62,538 bases of DNA, from NCBI GenBank assembly GCA_013360445.1, contig JABWBP010000016.1, positions 120,404 to 182,941 on the forward strand. Direction: 5' to 3'. Position 1 is the stretch's first letter, and the number at the start of each line of letters is the position of its first letter. Origin of the DNA: Calditrichaceae bacterium (lineage in GTDB: Bacteria; Calditrichota; Calditrichia; RBG-13-44-9; J075). Below are positions 52,812 through 61,922 of this stretch, in pieces. The position numbers were made by a program, and so were the translations under genes. A model generated the notes under the pieces. It searched no databases and had not been told where the DNA came from. It saw only the letters and a list, made by a program, of their open reading frames with translations.

Positions 52812-54329
52812 TTACCCCAAAATCTCCGCCAGGCGGCTCTTCGATTTTTCCGCCACCTTCTCGTGCAGCGAGCCCCCGTGGGCGTCGATGGTCACCACCA
52901 CCGGGAAGTTCTTCACCCGCAAGTGCCACACCGCTTCCGGGCTGCCGAACTGCTCCAGGGAAACCCCGCTCACTTCTTCCACGCATTTGGCGTAAATCTG
53001 CGCCGCCCCGCCGATGGCGTGCAGGTACGCGCAGCCATGTTCCCGGCAGGCCTGGCGGGTCTTCTCGCCCATTCCTCCTTTTCCGATCACCCCGCGCAGG
53101 TTGAAGCGTTTGATCACCTCCGCCTGGTAGGGTTCTTCGCGGATGGAAGTGGTGGGGCCGGCCGCCATTACCTGGTATTTGCCGTTCTTTTCCAGCATTA
53201 CCGGGCCGCAGTGGTAAATAACCCCGCCTTTGATCACCGGGAGATCGCCGCCGTCGAATAAATATTTGTGCACCGCGTCCCGCCCGGTGAACATGGGGCC
53301 GCTCAACAGCACCACGTCCCCCACCTTCAGCCCGCGCACGTCCGCTTCGCTGAGCGGGAGGGCCAATTTCTTGGCGTTCTCCGCGCCGATCTCGACCTCC
53401 GCGGGGAATTCGAATTCTTTCTCGAACTCACCGGGAGCCTGGTAGAGCCACTTTTGCACCTTGCCGCTGACGTCGAGCACCATTCCCCGCCGGCGGAACG
53501 CCCAGCACATGTAGGAAATGCTCACGTAAAAAGAGGCCGGGAGGCGGTTCAGGTAATCCACTTTGCAACTGCCGATGGTGAAACTCCCCCCGAAGCCCAT
53601 GGGCCCGATTTCCAGCCGATTCGCCTCTTTTAAGATGGATTCTTCTAACTCCGCTAACTCCGGGTAGGGATTGGTATCATCCAACTCCCGCAGAAGCTGC
53701 TTTTTGGCGTAAGAATAACCCGAGGCGCGGTCCCCGCCGATGCACACCCCTAAGAACCCCGGCGCGCAACCCTTTCCCTGCGCCTGCGCCACCGCGTCCA
53801 TAATGCAGGCGCGCACCCCTTGCAGGTTGCGGTCGTAGCGTTTTCCGTTAAAAAACGCCGGCAGGGAGTACTGGCTGCTCATGTTCTCGCACCCGCCGCC
53901 CTTCAAGACCAATCGCACATCGATTTTATCATCCCGGGTCTGCTCGAAATAATAGACCGGGCTGCCCTTGCCTAAATTGTTGCCGGTGTTCTTTCCCTTC
54001 AGGGAATCCACGGAGTTCTGGCGCAGGTAGCCCTTTTCCGTGGCCAGCACCACCGCCTCTTCCGCGGCTTTCTGAAACAGCAGTTGATCCATTCCCACCG
54101 GGCTTTTCACGTAAAAGGTAATCGTGCCGGTATCCTGGCAGATGGGCAGGGATTCCTTTTTCGCCAGCCCGATATTCTGCATGATCATATTGGCGGCCAT
54201 TTCCGCCATAGAGTTTTTCGCTTCTAAGTTTTTCTTCAGCGCGATCACGTTTTCCACGTCAGGAGGTAAAAACGCCGAGGTGCGGCGGATGAGTTCTAAC
54301 AGGTTGTCTTTGAGCAGTTGGTAGTTCAT
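52812..54329 (-). CDS. Class I fumarate hydratase (fused alpha and beta domains)
   Basis: The 505-residue protein starts behind GGAGA. The alpha part has LPICQDTGTITFYVK with Cys64, GGGCENMSSQYSLP and the GVCIGGDRASGYSYAK segment, consistent with an oxygen-sensitive [4Fe-4S] cluster. The beta part has VGDVVLLSGPMFTGRDAVHK, GPVMLEKNG and AAGPTTSIREEPYQ, as in FumA/FumB and TtdB. The reaction is fumarate/malate hydration; related enzymes act on L-tartrate, so substrate is inferred from the family. The downstream R-M genes are unrelated. Confidence 0.92.
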   Translation of the reverse strand: MNYQLLKDNLLELIRRTSAFLPPDVENVIALKKNLEAKNSMAEMAANMIMQNIGLAKKESLPICQDTGTITFYVKSPVGMDQLLFQKAAEEAVVLATEKGYLRQNSVDSLKGKNTGNNLGKGSPVYYFEQTRDDKIDVRLVLKGGGCENMSSQYSLPAFFNGKRYDRNLQGVRACIMDAVAQAQGKGCAPGFLGVCIGGDRASGYSYAKKQLLRELDDTNPYPELAELEESILKEANRLEIGPMGFGGSFTIGSCKVDYLNRLPASFYVSISYMCWAFRRRGMVLDVSGKVQKWLYQAPGEFEKEFEFPAEVEIGAENAKKLALPLSEADVRGLKVGDVVLLSGPMFTGRDAVHKYLFDGGDLPVIKGGVIYHCGPVMLEKNGKYQVMAAGPTTSIREEPYQAEVIKRFNLRGVIGKGGMGEKTRQACREHGCAYLHAIGGAAQIYAKCVEEVSGVSLEQFGSPEAVWHLRVKNFPVVVTIDAHGGSLHEKVAEKSKSRLAEILG

Positions 54330-54410
54330 GATGGTTTCTCCTTACTTGTCTTTATCGTCCAGGTCCGAAAATGTGTATGGAAATTAGCTACTTCCTATGG
54401 CAAAGTTCAT

Positions 54411-55043
54411 TCATCCACCTAAACGTTTTATCTCAGCCAGGATTTCGTCGATGACCTCTTTATTGTAGATGATCTTGTTCTTACCCTCTTTGACTGAGAC
54501 AATATAAAATACCTTGCCACCGTACCGTTCTGCAAACTTCCGATGCGTTGCCAATTGCTGATTCCGCTCTTTAAATATTTCCGGAATATGAGAGACACCG
54601 CTGGCAGGCTTAATTTGAAGACCGATGTACCTGTCTCTAACCTTGATAAAAAAATCGACATTAAAGAGCCTGTCCCACTCGTCGGGTGCCGCCTCGATCT
54701 TGACATCGAGAAAATTTTGAAGCTGGCCATAGACTGTGCGAATCTCGGTCATGTAGCCATCGTAGGTGCGGTCGATAACCAATTGGAGCATATATTCGAT
54801 ACAATCTTCCTCGGTAACCTCATCGACCTCGGAAACGATGACCTCGGTGATCTTGACATAGAGCTTTCTGCCAAGTTCTTCGATATGTCCCTTGCTCCGA
54901 ATATTTTTGAAATAGTACTGTTCCCACTCTTCAATATTTTTTGGCGCACACTTGCGTATTGCTTCGGAAACGGCCCCCACATTCCTCTTGAAATTGAGTT
55001 GAAAGCGGTTGGTTGCACTGTTCAAAATCCATTCTTTAGGCAT
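54411..55043 (-). CDS. MjaI-like type II restriction endonuclease
   Basis: The 210-residue protein begins MPKEWILNSATNRFQLNFKR and resembles the MjaI restriction endonuclease family, which cuts at CTAG. A PD-(D/E)xK-type core is suggested by Asp130 in RLFNVDFFIKV and Gln143-x-Lys145 in YIGLQIKP, a variant with Gln in place of Glu. The start overlaps the methyltransferase stop by 8 bases, so translation is probably coupled, with methyltransferase made first. The pair is AT-richer than its surroundings, suggesting transfer. Specificity is inferred from family. Confidence 0.75.
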   Translation of the reverse strand: MPKEWILNSATNRFQLNFKRNVGAVSEAIRKCAPKNIEEWEQYYFKNIRSKGHIEELGRKLYVKITEVIVSEVDEVTEEDCIEYMLQLVIDRTYDGYMTEIRTVYGQLQNFLDVKIEAAPDEWDRLFNVDFFIKVRDRYIGLQIKPASGVSHIPEIFKERNQQLATHRKFAERYGGKVFYIVSVKEGKNKIIYNKEVIDEILAEIKRLGG

Positions 55044-56334
55044 GGGGCTGCCTCAAAATATTCTGGAATTTGTCACGGTGCTTGTAATCTCGTTGGATGT
55101 CAACAGATACAAAACCCGTTTTGATCAGATGAGCATTGAGGAACGTCTTGTTTCTGAGATAGACATAGGAGAGAAGATTGCCCGCTTCATCATACTTGTC
55201 TTTATCAAATTTTAGGAATACTTTCTGGCCTCTCGTCATCTCCATCAAAAACGCAATTGCTTGCTCGCGGTGCGAAGGCTGTTCCATAACACCGAGTAAG
55301 CGAACTGATATTCCGGTGTCAAGCTTAAGGATTTCAGGACTTGCGACTTCTCTAACAGAATAGAGTTGTACTCCCGCTCCAATGTCGCCCTCCTTGATCC
55401 TTGAGCCAAACTTCAATTTGCGCGGGTCTATCTTCTTGTCGAGATTGTGCGGATCGTAGAATCTATAAGGCAACAGCCGGATTCGTTCGGAGAAACCATC
55501 TTCGGATGCTTTCTGGTTGACGAAATCGTAGGTAGCATTTGCAAAGATGTCTTGCTCGGATACTTTGAGCTTCCGCCGGATGATCGGAACAAACTTCGGA
55601 TTGATCTCATAGCCGACCGAGTTTCTATTGAGATTCCTTGCTGCCAGGGATGTCGTCCCGCTGCCAAGAAAAGGATCAAGGACCGTTTCGCCAGTAAATG
55701 AGAACATCCGGATCAATCGCCGGGGAAGTTCTTCAGGAAACATTGCAAGATGTTTATCCTGCTTCTCGCCGCCAAAATTCCAGTGGCCGGCAAAGTAGGT
55801 GTTCCATTCCTCGATGGTAAGCCTGGAGTGTTCCCTAACTTCTTTACTGGCCTTCGGCGGAGTACCCAACTTTTTGAAAATCAGAATAAACTCGTAGTCA
55901 ATCTTGAGAATCCCGTTGCGTGGGTAGGGAAAGGAGCCCATTATGGTTGCGCCGCCGGTGGTGTTGGTGGTGGTGACTTTCTGCCAGATAATAGCGCCCA
56001 TATAATCCATTCCGAGGGTTTCACAAAACTTAATGATTTCGGTTCTGATCGGAATGACTTTATACCGTCCATAATAAACAGAGCGAGCAAACTGATCCCC
56101 AATATTGATGCAGAGCCGGCAACCCTTATGTAAAACCCGAAAGCATTCGTTCCAGACGAGGTTCAAATTGTTGATATAGTCCTCGTAGGAATCGTGAAAG
56201 CCCATCTGGTTCTCGTCCCCGTAGTCCTTGAGCTGCCAGTACGGCGGCGAAGTGACGACAAGGTGAACGGACTCGTCGGCAAGCTCGGCCATTCTACGGG
56301 AATCGCCGATGATGATTTTGTGTTGAGTTGCCAT
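55036..56334 (-). CDS. DNA (cytosine-N4)-type methyltransferase with C-terminal SNase-like domain
   Basis: The 432-residue protein has motif IV TSPPYW at 28-33 and the AdoMet motif FLGSGTT at 222-228, in beta-class order and in the form common to N4-cytosine enzymes. Residues of about 340-430 look like a thermonuclease (SNase) domain: SVRLLGVMEQP, GQKVFLKFDKDKYDEAG, LSYVYLRNKTFLNAHLIKTG. Of the nuclease catalytic residues, the first Arg is present, but the Glu and second Arg positions are replaced (Ser, Asn), so it is likely a non-catalytic OB-fold. Partner of the MjaI-like endonuclease. Confidence 0.85.
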   Translation of the reverse strand: MATQHKIIIGDSRRMAELADESVHLVVTSPPYWQLKDYGDENQMGFHDSYEDYINNLNLVWNECFRVLHKGCRLCINIGDQFARSVYYGRYKVIPIRTEIIKFCETLGMDYMGAIIWQKVTTTNTTGGATIMGSFPYPRNGILKIDYEFILIFKKLGTPPKASKEVREHSRLTIEEWNTYFAGHWNFGGEKQDKHLAMFPEELPRRLIRMFSFTGETVLDPFLGSGTTSLAARNLNRNSVGYEINPKFVPIIRRKLKVSEQDIFANATYDFVNQKASEDGFSERIRLLPYRFYDPHNLDKKIDPRKLKFGSRIKEGDIGAGVQLYSVREVASPEILKLDTGISVRLLGVMEQPSHREQAIAFLMEMTRGQKVFLKFDKDKYDEAGNLLSYVYLRNKTFLNAHLIKTGFVSVDIQRDYKHRDKFQNILRQPHA

Positions 56335-56415
56335 AAATCGAACGCTTATTTTTTACTGAAGCGTACCGGCGTCTTATTGCAGCAGTTTGCTTTACTTACA
56401 CGCCTAACATCCTGC

Positions 56416-57546
56416 TTACCAAATACCCGCGATAGCAGTTCCACAATCCGGGCAGGTTCCCTCGCCGGTTACGCGGCAGTAATGGATCAGGTAGCCGCTG
56501 CGCTTGACCAGCGTGGCCTTGCAGTTGGGGCAATAGGTATTCTCATAGCGGCTGAGGCGGCCGGGCAGGTTGCCGGCATAGACGTAATGCAAACCCTCTT
56601 CATAACCGGTTTCCACCGCCCGCTGCAGGGTGCGGGCGTCGGTATTGTCGGGGCCAGTCATTTTGTAATCTTTATGGAAAGCGATAACGTGCCAGGGAAT
56701 ATCCGGGGAGACGGATTTGATGAACTGCGCCGCCTCCCGCAGCTCTTCCGCGGAATCGTTGAATCCCGGCACCACCAGGGTGACGATCTCCACCCAGAAT
56801 CCCATTTGATGCGCCAGCCGGATACTGTCGAGAATGTTTTGCAGAACCGCCCCTAACTTGCGGTAATTCTTATCGTTCATGGTTTTCAGATCCACCTTGA
56901 ACCCGTCAGTGCAGGGGCGGATGTATTGCAGCACTTCGGGGGTGGCGTTCCCGTTGGAGACGTACAGGCAGGTAAGCCCCTCCGCTTTCGCCAATTTGAA
57001 GCTTGCCATGGCCCATTCCGAGGTGATCAAAGGCTCGTTGTAAGAGCTGGCCAGGCATTGGGCGTCATATTTTTTAGCCAGGTTCACAATTTGTTCGGGA
57101 GTAACTTTGTAAGGGGTATGGCCGGGAGCATTGGCGTCGCGCAATACCTGGGAGATGTCCCAGTTTTGGCAGAATGAGCAATGCATGTCGCAACCCAACA
57201 TCCCAAACGTCAGGGTTTGGGAGCCGGGAAAGACGTGGTAATAGGGCTTTTTTTCCGTGGGATCGCAGTTCAGCGCGGCCACGTATCCCCAGGGAACATA
57301 AAGCTTTCCCTCCAGGTTGTAACGCACCTGGCAGATGCCGCGCTTGTTCAGGGAAATCTTGCAGCGATGCCCGCAGGCGTAACATAATACCGCCCCCTCC
57401 CCTGCCGGCTGGTATAATTCGCCCTCGCGCACCTGCGGATCGATCAGCTCGGAGATGGGCGCTTCCCCGGCGATGGGCTGGCGCAATTTCTCCAGCGCGG
57501 CGGTAAAATCAATTTCCTGCGTTTCCATCGACGCTTCCGGTTTCAT
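56416..57546 (-). CDS. amrS: AmmeMemoRadiSam system radical SAM enzyme (AmrS-like)
   Basis: A 376-residue enzyme with the radical SAM triad Cys119-xxx-Cys123-xx-Cys126 (GCDMHCSFCQNWDISQ). An N-terminal Cys set (CYACGHRCKISLNKRGICQV) and a C-terminal zinc-ribbon-like CPNCKATLVKRSGY and CPDCGTA flank it, as in AmrS-type proteins. AmmeMemoRadiSam proteins usually occur with AmrA and AmrB homologues, which are not in this window. The substrate is not established. The start at 57546 follows GGGGGA; a later ATG at 57528 is also possible. Confidence 0.9.
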   Translation of the reverse strand: MKPEASMETQEIDFTAALEKLRQPIAGEAPISELIDPQVREGELYQPAGEGAVLCYACGHRCKISLNKRGICQVRYNLEGKLYVPWGYVAALNCDPTEKKPYYHVFPGSQTLTFGMLGCDMHCSFCQNWDISQVLRDANAPGHTPYKVTPEQIVNLAKKYDAQCLASSYNEPLITSEWAMASFKLAKAEGLTCLYVSNGNATPEVLQYIRPCTDGFKVDLKTMNDKNYRKLGAVLQNILDSIRLAHQMGFWVEIVTLVVPGFNDSAEELREAAQFIKSVSPDIPWHVIAFHKDYKMTGPDNTDARTLQRAVETGYEEGLHYVYAGNLPGRLSRYENTYCPNCKATLVKRSGYLIHYCRVTGEGTCPDCGTAIAGIW

Positions 57547-57764
57547 GGCATCCCCCGGTATTGATTCGGTTAAAGTTAGGGCATCCTTTCGTAAAAATCA
57601 ATCCAGGAATTATTGCACCGCAAAGAAAACATTATTCTGCCGGCGCATCCGGGCCATTGGGATTTTTTCGAGCATTCCGCCCCAAAGCAACTTTACGCCT
57701 GCCGCTCCGTTAAGGAACAATTGTCATTAATTCATCCAGGTCAAACCAACTCTTGGAGGCTGCC

Positions 57765-59237
57765 ATGAAACGCTGCCACCCTGTTTCTTTGTTGTTCATC
57801 GGGATATATTTCTCCTCGTTGCTGATAAGCAGCGGAATTGCCGGTCCGCAGAAGGAGGGGAAAATTCCCATTACCACGAAGTCGGAGGAAGCCCGGAAGG
57901 CGTTTTTACAAGGGCGGGATCTGTTCGAGAAGCTGCGCGCCCAGAATTCCCGCCAGTATTTTGAACAGGCGGTTGCCAAAGATCCTGATTTTGCGCTTGC
58001 CTATCTCTTCCTGGCCAACGCCCAGCCCAGCGCTAAAGGGTTCTTCGAAAATCTCGACAAAGCGGTTGCATTAACGGATAAAGCTTCCGAGGGCGAGAAA
58101 TGGTGGATCATGGGCGTTCAGGCCGGGGCTACCGGCAATCCCGCCAAACAGGGAGAAATCTACCAGAAACTCTGCGACGCCTATCCCAATGATGAACGGG
58201 CGCAGACCCTGTTGGGAAACTATTACTTCGGCCTGCAAGATTACGCCAAAGCCATCGAAGTCTATGAGAAATCGGTGAAGATCAATCCCGCTTATTCCCA
58301 GCCTTATAACCAGCTTGGCTACGCCTACCGCTTTCTGGAAAAATATGATGACGCCGAGAAGACTTTCAAAAAGTACGTGGAATTGATCCCCGATGATCCC
58401 AACCCCTACGATTCCTATGCGGAATTGCTGATGAAAATCGGGCGCTATGCCGAATCGATTCAAAAATACCAGGAGGCCCTGAAGATCGATCCGCAGTTTG
58501 TGGCCTCGCATACCGGAATCGCTACCAATCTAAATTTCATGGGGAAGCATGGCGAGGCTCGCAAGCAGCTTCAGAAACTCTATGATGCCGCCCGCGACGA
58601 CGGGGAGCGCCGCGCCGCTTATTTTAGCATGGCGGTATCGTATGCGGACGAGGGTAAAATGGATAGGGCGCTGGAAATGCTCCGGAAGCAATATGCCATT
58701 GCCGAGAAGATCAATGACGCCGCAGCCATGTCCGGCGACCTCGTCCTGATGGGCAATATTCTGATCGAAATGGGCAAGTTTGACGAGGCAAAGGAGAAAT
58801 ACGACCAGGCCCGCAAGGTCGTTCAGGAATCGACCCTCTCCGACGCCGTAAAAGCAAACAACCGCCGGTTTTCCATGTTCAACAGCGCTTACGCGGCGGT
58901 GGCGAAGGGCGATCTTGCCGCCGCCAAAGAGGCTGCCGAAACGCTCCGCAAGGAGGCGCACGCGGTCAATAATCGCTTCCAGATCTGGCTGGCGCACCAG
59001 GCCGCGGGAATGATCGCGCTGCAAGAGAAAAATTACGAAAAGGCGTTGGAAGAGCTTCCCCAGGCCAACCAGCAGGATCCCTATAATCTATACCGCATGG
59101 CGCTGGCCTACCAGGGCAAGGGCGACCTGCAGCAGGCGCGGGCCATGTTCACCACCGTGGCCAACCATAATACCCTGAACAGCATGAACTACGCCTTCGT
59201 GCGCAGTAAAGCGAAACAAATGCTGACGAGCAATTAA
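57765..59237 (+). CDS. Exported TPR protein
   Basis: About 490 residues from the ATG at 57765, with TTGGAGG upstream. A signal peptide (VSLLFIGIYFSSLLISSGIA) leads to continuous TPRs: SRQYFEQAVAKDPDFALAYL, LQDYAKAIEVYEKSVKINPA, LEKYDDAEKTFKKYVELIPD, IGRYAESIQKYQEALKIDPQ. TPRs usually mediate protein contacts. A signal peptide places it outside the cytoplasm. It stands alone between oppositely oriented genes, so it is probably its own transcript. Partners are unknown. Confidence 0.9.
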   Translation: MKRCHPVSLLFIGIYFSSLLISSGIAGPQKEGKIPITTKSEEARKAFLQGRDLFEKLRAQNSRQYFEQAVAKDPDFALAYLFLANAQPSAKGFFENLDKAVALTDKASEGEKWWIMGVQAGATGNPAKQGEIYQKLCDAYPNDERAQTLLGNYYFGLQDYAKAIEVYEKSVKINPAYSQPYNQLGYAYRFLEKYDDAEKTFKKYVELIPDDPNPYDSYAELLMKIGRYAESIQKYQEALKIDPQFVASHTGIATNLNFMGKHGEARKQLQKLYDAARDDGERRAAYFSMAVSYADEGKMDRALEMLRKQYAIAEKINDAAAMSGDLVLMGNILIEMGKFDEAKEKYDQARKVVQESTLSDAVKANNRRFSMFNSAYAAVAKGDLAAAKEAAETLRKEAHAVNNRFQIWLAHQAAGMIALQEKNYEKALEELPQANQQDPYNLYRMALAYQGKGDLQQARAMFTTVANHNTLNSMNYAFVRSKAKQMLTSN

Positions 59238-59299
59238 ATCAGGGTTTAGACGTCGGGAGCGCCCCGGGCGAGAAAACAACTGCTGCGCTGATAGATTTT

Positions 59300-59725
59300 T
59301 TAACCCGAAGCGCTTTCCCGGCGCACTTCTGCTTTGATTCGCTGCAAAATGGCGTTCAATCCCCGGGTGCGCATCATGCCGATGGCGTGGGCCAGCCCGC
59401 TGCGGCTCAGCAAATCCGCGGGAGCATTCAACACCTCCTGCGGGGTTGCGCCGTTGAATGCGGAAATCAACAGGGAAACAAACCCCCGCACCGTGGGCGA
59501 CTCTCGCGGCGCGTCGGCGTGAATTTGCACTTTACCTTCAACCATTTCCACCCAGAGGGAGACCGGGGTTTGGCATTCGGGGACTTTGTGCGCCGTTTTC
59601 TCTGCTACAGATTGATATCTTTCCGGCAGCGGGGGCAGTTTTTCGGCGTAATCCAACAGCAACTCCAGGCGGAATTCGCCCTCCAGCATCTGAAAATTGG
59701 CGATGATTTCTTCCAATCGGGACAT
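59300..59725 (-). CDS. sufE: SufE-like cysteine desulfurase activator
   Basis: From the ATG at 59725 the protein has 141 residues, the usual SufE length, and places the active Cys at position 51 (HKVPECQTPV), matching the Cys51 of E. coli SufE. The C-terminal half (TVRGFVSLLISAFNGATPQE; RGLNAILQRIK) is typical. SufE takes persulfide sulfur from SufS and passes it on to Fe-S cluster assembly. The open frame reaches 59800 but that part reads the REP palindrome. No sufS is adjacent. Confidence 0.93.
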   Translation of the reverse strand: MSRLEEIIANFQMLEGEFRLELLLDYAEKLPPLPERYQSVAEKTAHKVPECQTPVSLWVEMVEGKVQIHADAPRESPTVRGFVSLLISAFNGATPQEVLNAPADLLSRSGLAHAIGMMRTRGLNAILQRIKAEVRRESASG

Positions 59726-59773
59726 GCGGTATTTTTTCCTGAAAAAAGCAGGCAGTAAGCAATGTTTATTGCC

Positions 59774-59795
59774 CGGCAAAACTGAAGTTTTGCAC
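59774..59795. repeat. Family I palindrome
   Basis: GCAAAACTGAAGTTTTGC at 59776-59793, followed by ACTCC, lies between sufE and the rhodanese gene. Same form as the copies at 869 and 50689. Confidence 0.75.
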
Positions 59796-59829
59796 TCCAA
59801 TTGCTATTGCCTACTGCCTACTTATTTCG

Positions 59830-60678
59830 TTACGGTTTTTCTATCGGGGCGCGCACCATGTTGCCCCACTCGGTCCAGGAGCCGTCATAATTGCGCACTT
59901 TGGAGAACCCTAACAAGCAGGCCAGTACGAACCAGGTGTGCGAGGAGCGCTCCCCGATCCGGCAATAGACGATCACGTCATCGTCCGGCTGCAAACCCAC
60001 TTCCCGCTGGTAGATGTCCCGTAACTCCTCGGCGGATTTGAAAGTGCCGTCGGGATTGGCGGCGGTGGCCCAGGGCACGTTGCTGGCCCCGGGAATGTGC
60101 CCGCCCCGCAGCGCCCCTTCCTGGGGATAGTTTTCCAGGTGCAGCAATTTGCCGGTGTACTCCTCATGGGAGCGCACGTCGATCAACGGTTTGCCGCTTT
60201 TGAGGTGTTTCAGAACCTCGTCGCGGAATGCCCGGATCGCTTTCTCGTTGAAATTTTTGACCCGGTAGCCGGTTACGGGGAAATCGGGCGTAGTTTTGGA
60301 CAGTTCCCGGCCCTCTTCAATCCACTTTTGGCGCCCCCCGTTCATGATTGCGCAGTTTTCGTGGCCGAAGAGCTTGAAGGCCCAGAGCGCGTAACAGGCC
60401 CACCAGTTGCTCTTGTCGCCGTAGAACACCACTTTGGTATCGGTGGCGATCCCTTTTTCGGACATCAACTGCTCGAAGCGTTCCTTACTGATATAATCCC
60501 GCAGCACCGGATCCTGCAAATCCCGCTCCCAGTCGATCTTGACCGCGTTGGGAATATGCCCGGTGCGGTAAAGCAGCACGTCCTCGTCCGATTCTACGAT
60601 CCGGACCTGCGGATCATTGATGTGGTCTGCCACCCATTGGGTGCTCACCAGCGCTTCGGGATGGGCGTATTGAGACAT
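59830..60678 (-). CDS. Thiosulfate/3-mercaptopyruvate sulfurtransferase, two rhodanese domains
   Basis: The 282-residue protein starts behind GAGGAGC. Two rhodanese domains occur: residues 8-120 (non-catalytic, with [20 protein letters not shown]) and 160-275 (catalytic). The active loop is [15 protein letters not shown] with Cys239, the CRIGERS type seen in thiosulfate sulfurtransferases; [12 protein letters not shown] is the second CH2A motif. It moves sulfur from thiosulfate to a thiophilic acceptor. No signal peptide, so cytosolic. Linked to sufE and a YpdA-like reductase, all on the minus strand. Confidence 0.92.
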   Translation of the reverse strand: MSQYAHPEALVSTQWVADHINDPQVRIVESDEDVLLYRTGHIPNAVKIDWERDLQDPVLRDYISKERFEQLMSEKGIATDTKVVFYGDKSNWWACYALWAFKLFGHENCAIMNGGRQKWIEEGRELSKTTPDFPVTGYRVKNFNEKAIRAFRDEVLKHLKSGKPLIDVRSHEEYTGKLLHLENYPQEGALRGGHIPGASNVPWATAANPDGTFKSAEELRDIYQREVGLQPDDDVIVYCRIGERSSHTWFVLACLLGFSKVRNYDGSWTEWGNMVRAPIEKP

Positions 60679-60729
60679 GGTTAGCTCCTCTATGGCGTTA
60701 AGGGTTAAAATTTGCGTTTTAAGGAAGTT

Positions 60730-60816
60730 TGTATTTTAGTATTTTAGTATTTTAGTGTTTTAGTGGAAAGTGTGAACACCATAACACCACAACACTAAAA
60801 CACTATAACACCCGAA
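60730..60816. repeat. Inverted pair of octamer arrays (locus E)
   Basis: The left arm (60730-60765) repeats TATTTTAG/TGTTTTAG with an 8-base period. The right arm (60774-60816) repeats AACACCAT, AACACCAC, AACACTAA, AACACTAT, AACACCCG, the reverse complement type. Only about 10 bases separate the arms. The right arm overlaps the stop and last codons of the YpdA-like gene. Confidence 0.85.
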
Positions 60817-61792
60817 CCCCGCCCTTCCCCTCCAGGCAATCGAAGATTTTCACCGCGTGGTCGTGGGCGTTTTCAATGAACCAGCGCCCGGTGTGCAGGC
60901 CCCCGCAGACCACCCCGGCCAAGAACACCCCCTTGCGGTTGGTCTCGAAGGTATTCAAATCGAAGCGCGGGGTTTTGCAGGGGTCGTCACCGATCTCAAT
61001 GCCGGCCTGTTGCAAAAATTCATAATTGGGATGGTAGCCGGTCATGGCCAGCACAAAATCGTTTTCCAGGGTGATGCGTTCTTCGGGGGTCTGCACCTCG
61101 ATCTCTTTTTCCCGGATGGCCGCCACGGTAGCGTTAAAATAGGCTTTGATCGCCCCTTCGCTGATGCGGTTTTCGATGTCCGGCTTCACCCAGTACTTCA
61201 CCGAGGGTTTCAACTCCGGGCTGCGAATGACCATGGTCACCTCCGCGCTGCGCCGGTAAGTTTCCAACGCCGCGTCCACCGCGGAGTTGCCCGCCCCTAC
61301 CACGGCCACTTTCCGGAAGGCGTAAGGATGGGGTTCATCGAAGTAGTGTTTCACCTTCGGCAAATCCTCCCCGGGTACGTGGAGCAGGTTGGGCTGGTCG
61401 TAAAAGCCGGTGGCCAGGATCACCGCCCGGCTGCGGTAACGGTTTTGGGTGGTTCTAACCCGGAAATCCCCCTCCGCGCCTTCGATGCTCAGCACCTCTT
61501 CATAAACCGCGACGTTTAGTTGCCACTGCTCCTTCACCCGGCGGTAATATTCCAGCGCTTCCCGGCGGGTGGGTTTGTAGCCGTGGGCGATGAAGGGCAC
61601 GCCGCCAATCTCCAACCGTTCGGAAGTAGAAAAAAAGGTCATGTTGGTGGGAAAATGGAAGATGGAATTCACCAGGCAGCCCTTTTCAATGATGATATTG
61701 CCCAGGCCGCGCCGGGTCGCCTCGATGCCGCAGCTAATGCCCACCGGCCCGCCGCCCACGATTAAGACATCATATTCCGGATATTCTGCCAT
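60803..61792 (-). CDS. ypdA: YpdA-like FAD-dependent thiol-disulfide reductase
   Basis: The 329-residue protein shows a Rossmann FAD site VLIVGGGPVGISCG, the family-typical FHFPTNMTFFSTSERLEIGG, an NADPH site VAVVGAGNSAVDAALE and a late FVLAMTGYHPN segment. YpdA/Bdr enzymes reduce bacillithiol disulfide in Bacillota and related phyla, and are linked to low-molecular-weight-thiol metabolism; the substrate here is unknown. The start at 61792 has only a weak ribosome site. The octamer array lies at its 3' end, with the sulfurtransferase gene beyond. Confidence 0.9.
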   Translation of the reverse strand: MAEYPEYDVLIVGGGPVGISCGIEATRRGLGNIIIEKGCLVNSIFHFPTNMTFFSTSERLEIGGVPFIAHGYKPTRREALEYYRRVKEQWQLNVAVYEEVLSIEGAEGDFRVRTTQNRYRSRAVILATGFYDQPNLLHVPGEDLPKVKHYFDEPHPYAFRKVAVVGAGNSAVDAALETYRRSAEVTMVIRSPELKPSVKYWVKPDIENRISEGAIKAYFNATVAAIREKEIEVQTPEERITLENDFVLAMTGYHPNYEFLQQAGIEIGDDPCKTPRFDLNTFETNRKGVFLAGVVCGGLHTGRWFIENAHDHAVKIFDCLEGKGGVRVL

Positions 61793-61922
61793 TGCTTCAC
61801 ACTTCTTCGTTTTTTATGATTACACGATCCTGTTCCCGATATTCTCCCGCAACTTTCCCTTGTCTGTCGCTCGCGAGGGGGAATAAATATGCCCCCGGTT
61901 CTCGATGCAAGAAAAAAATCAG

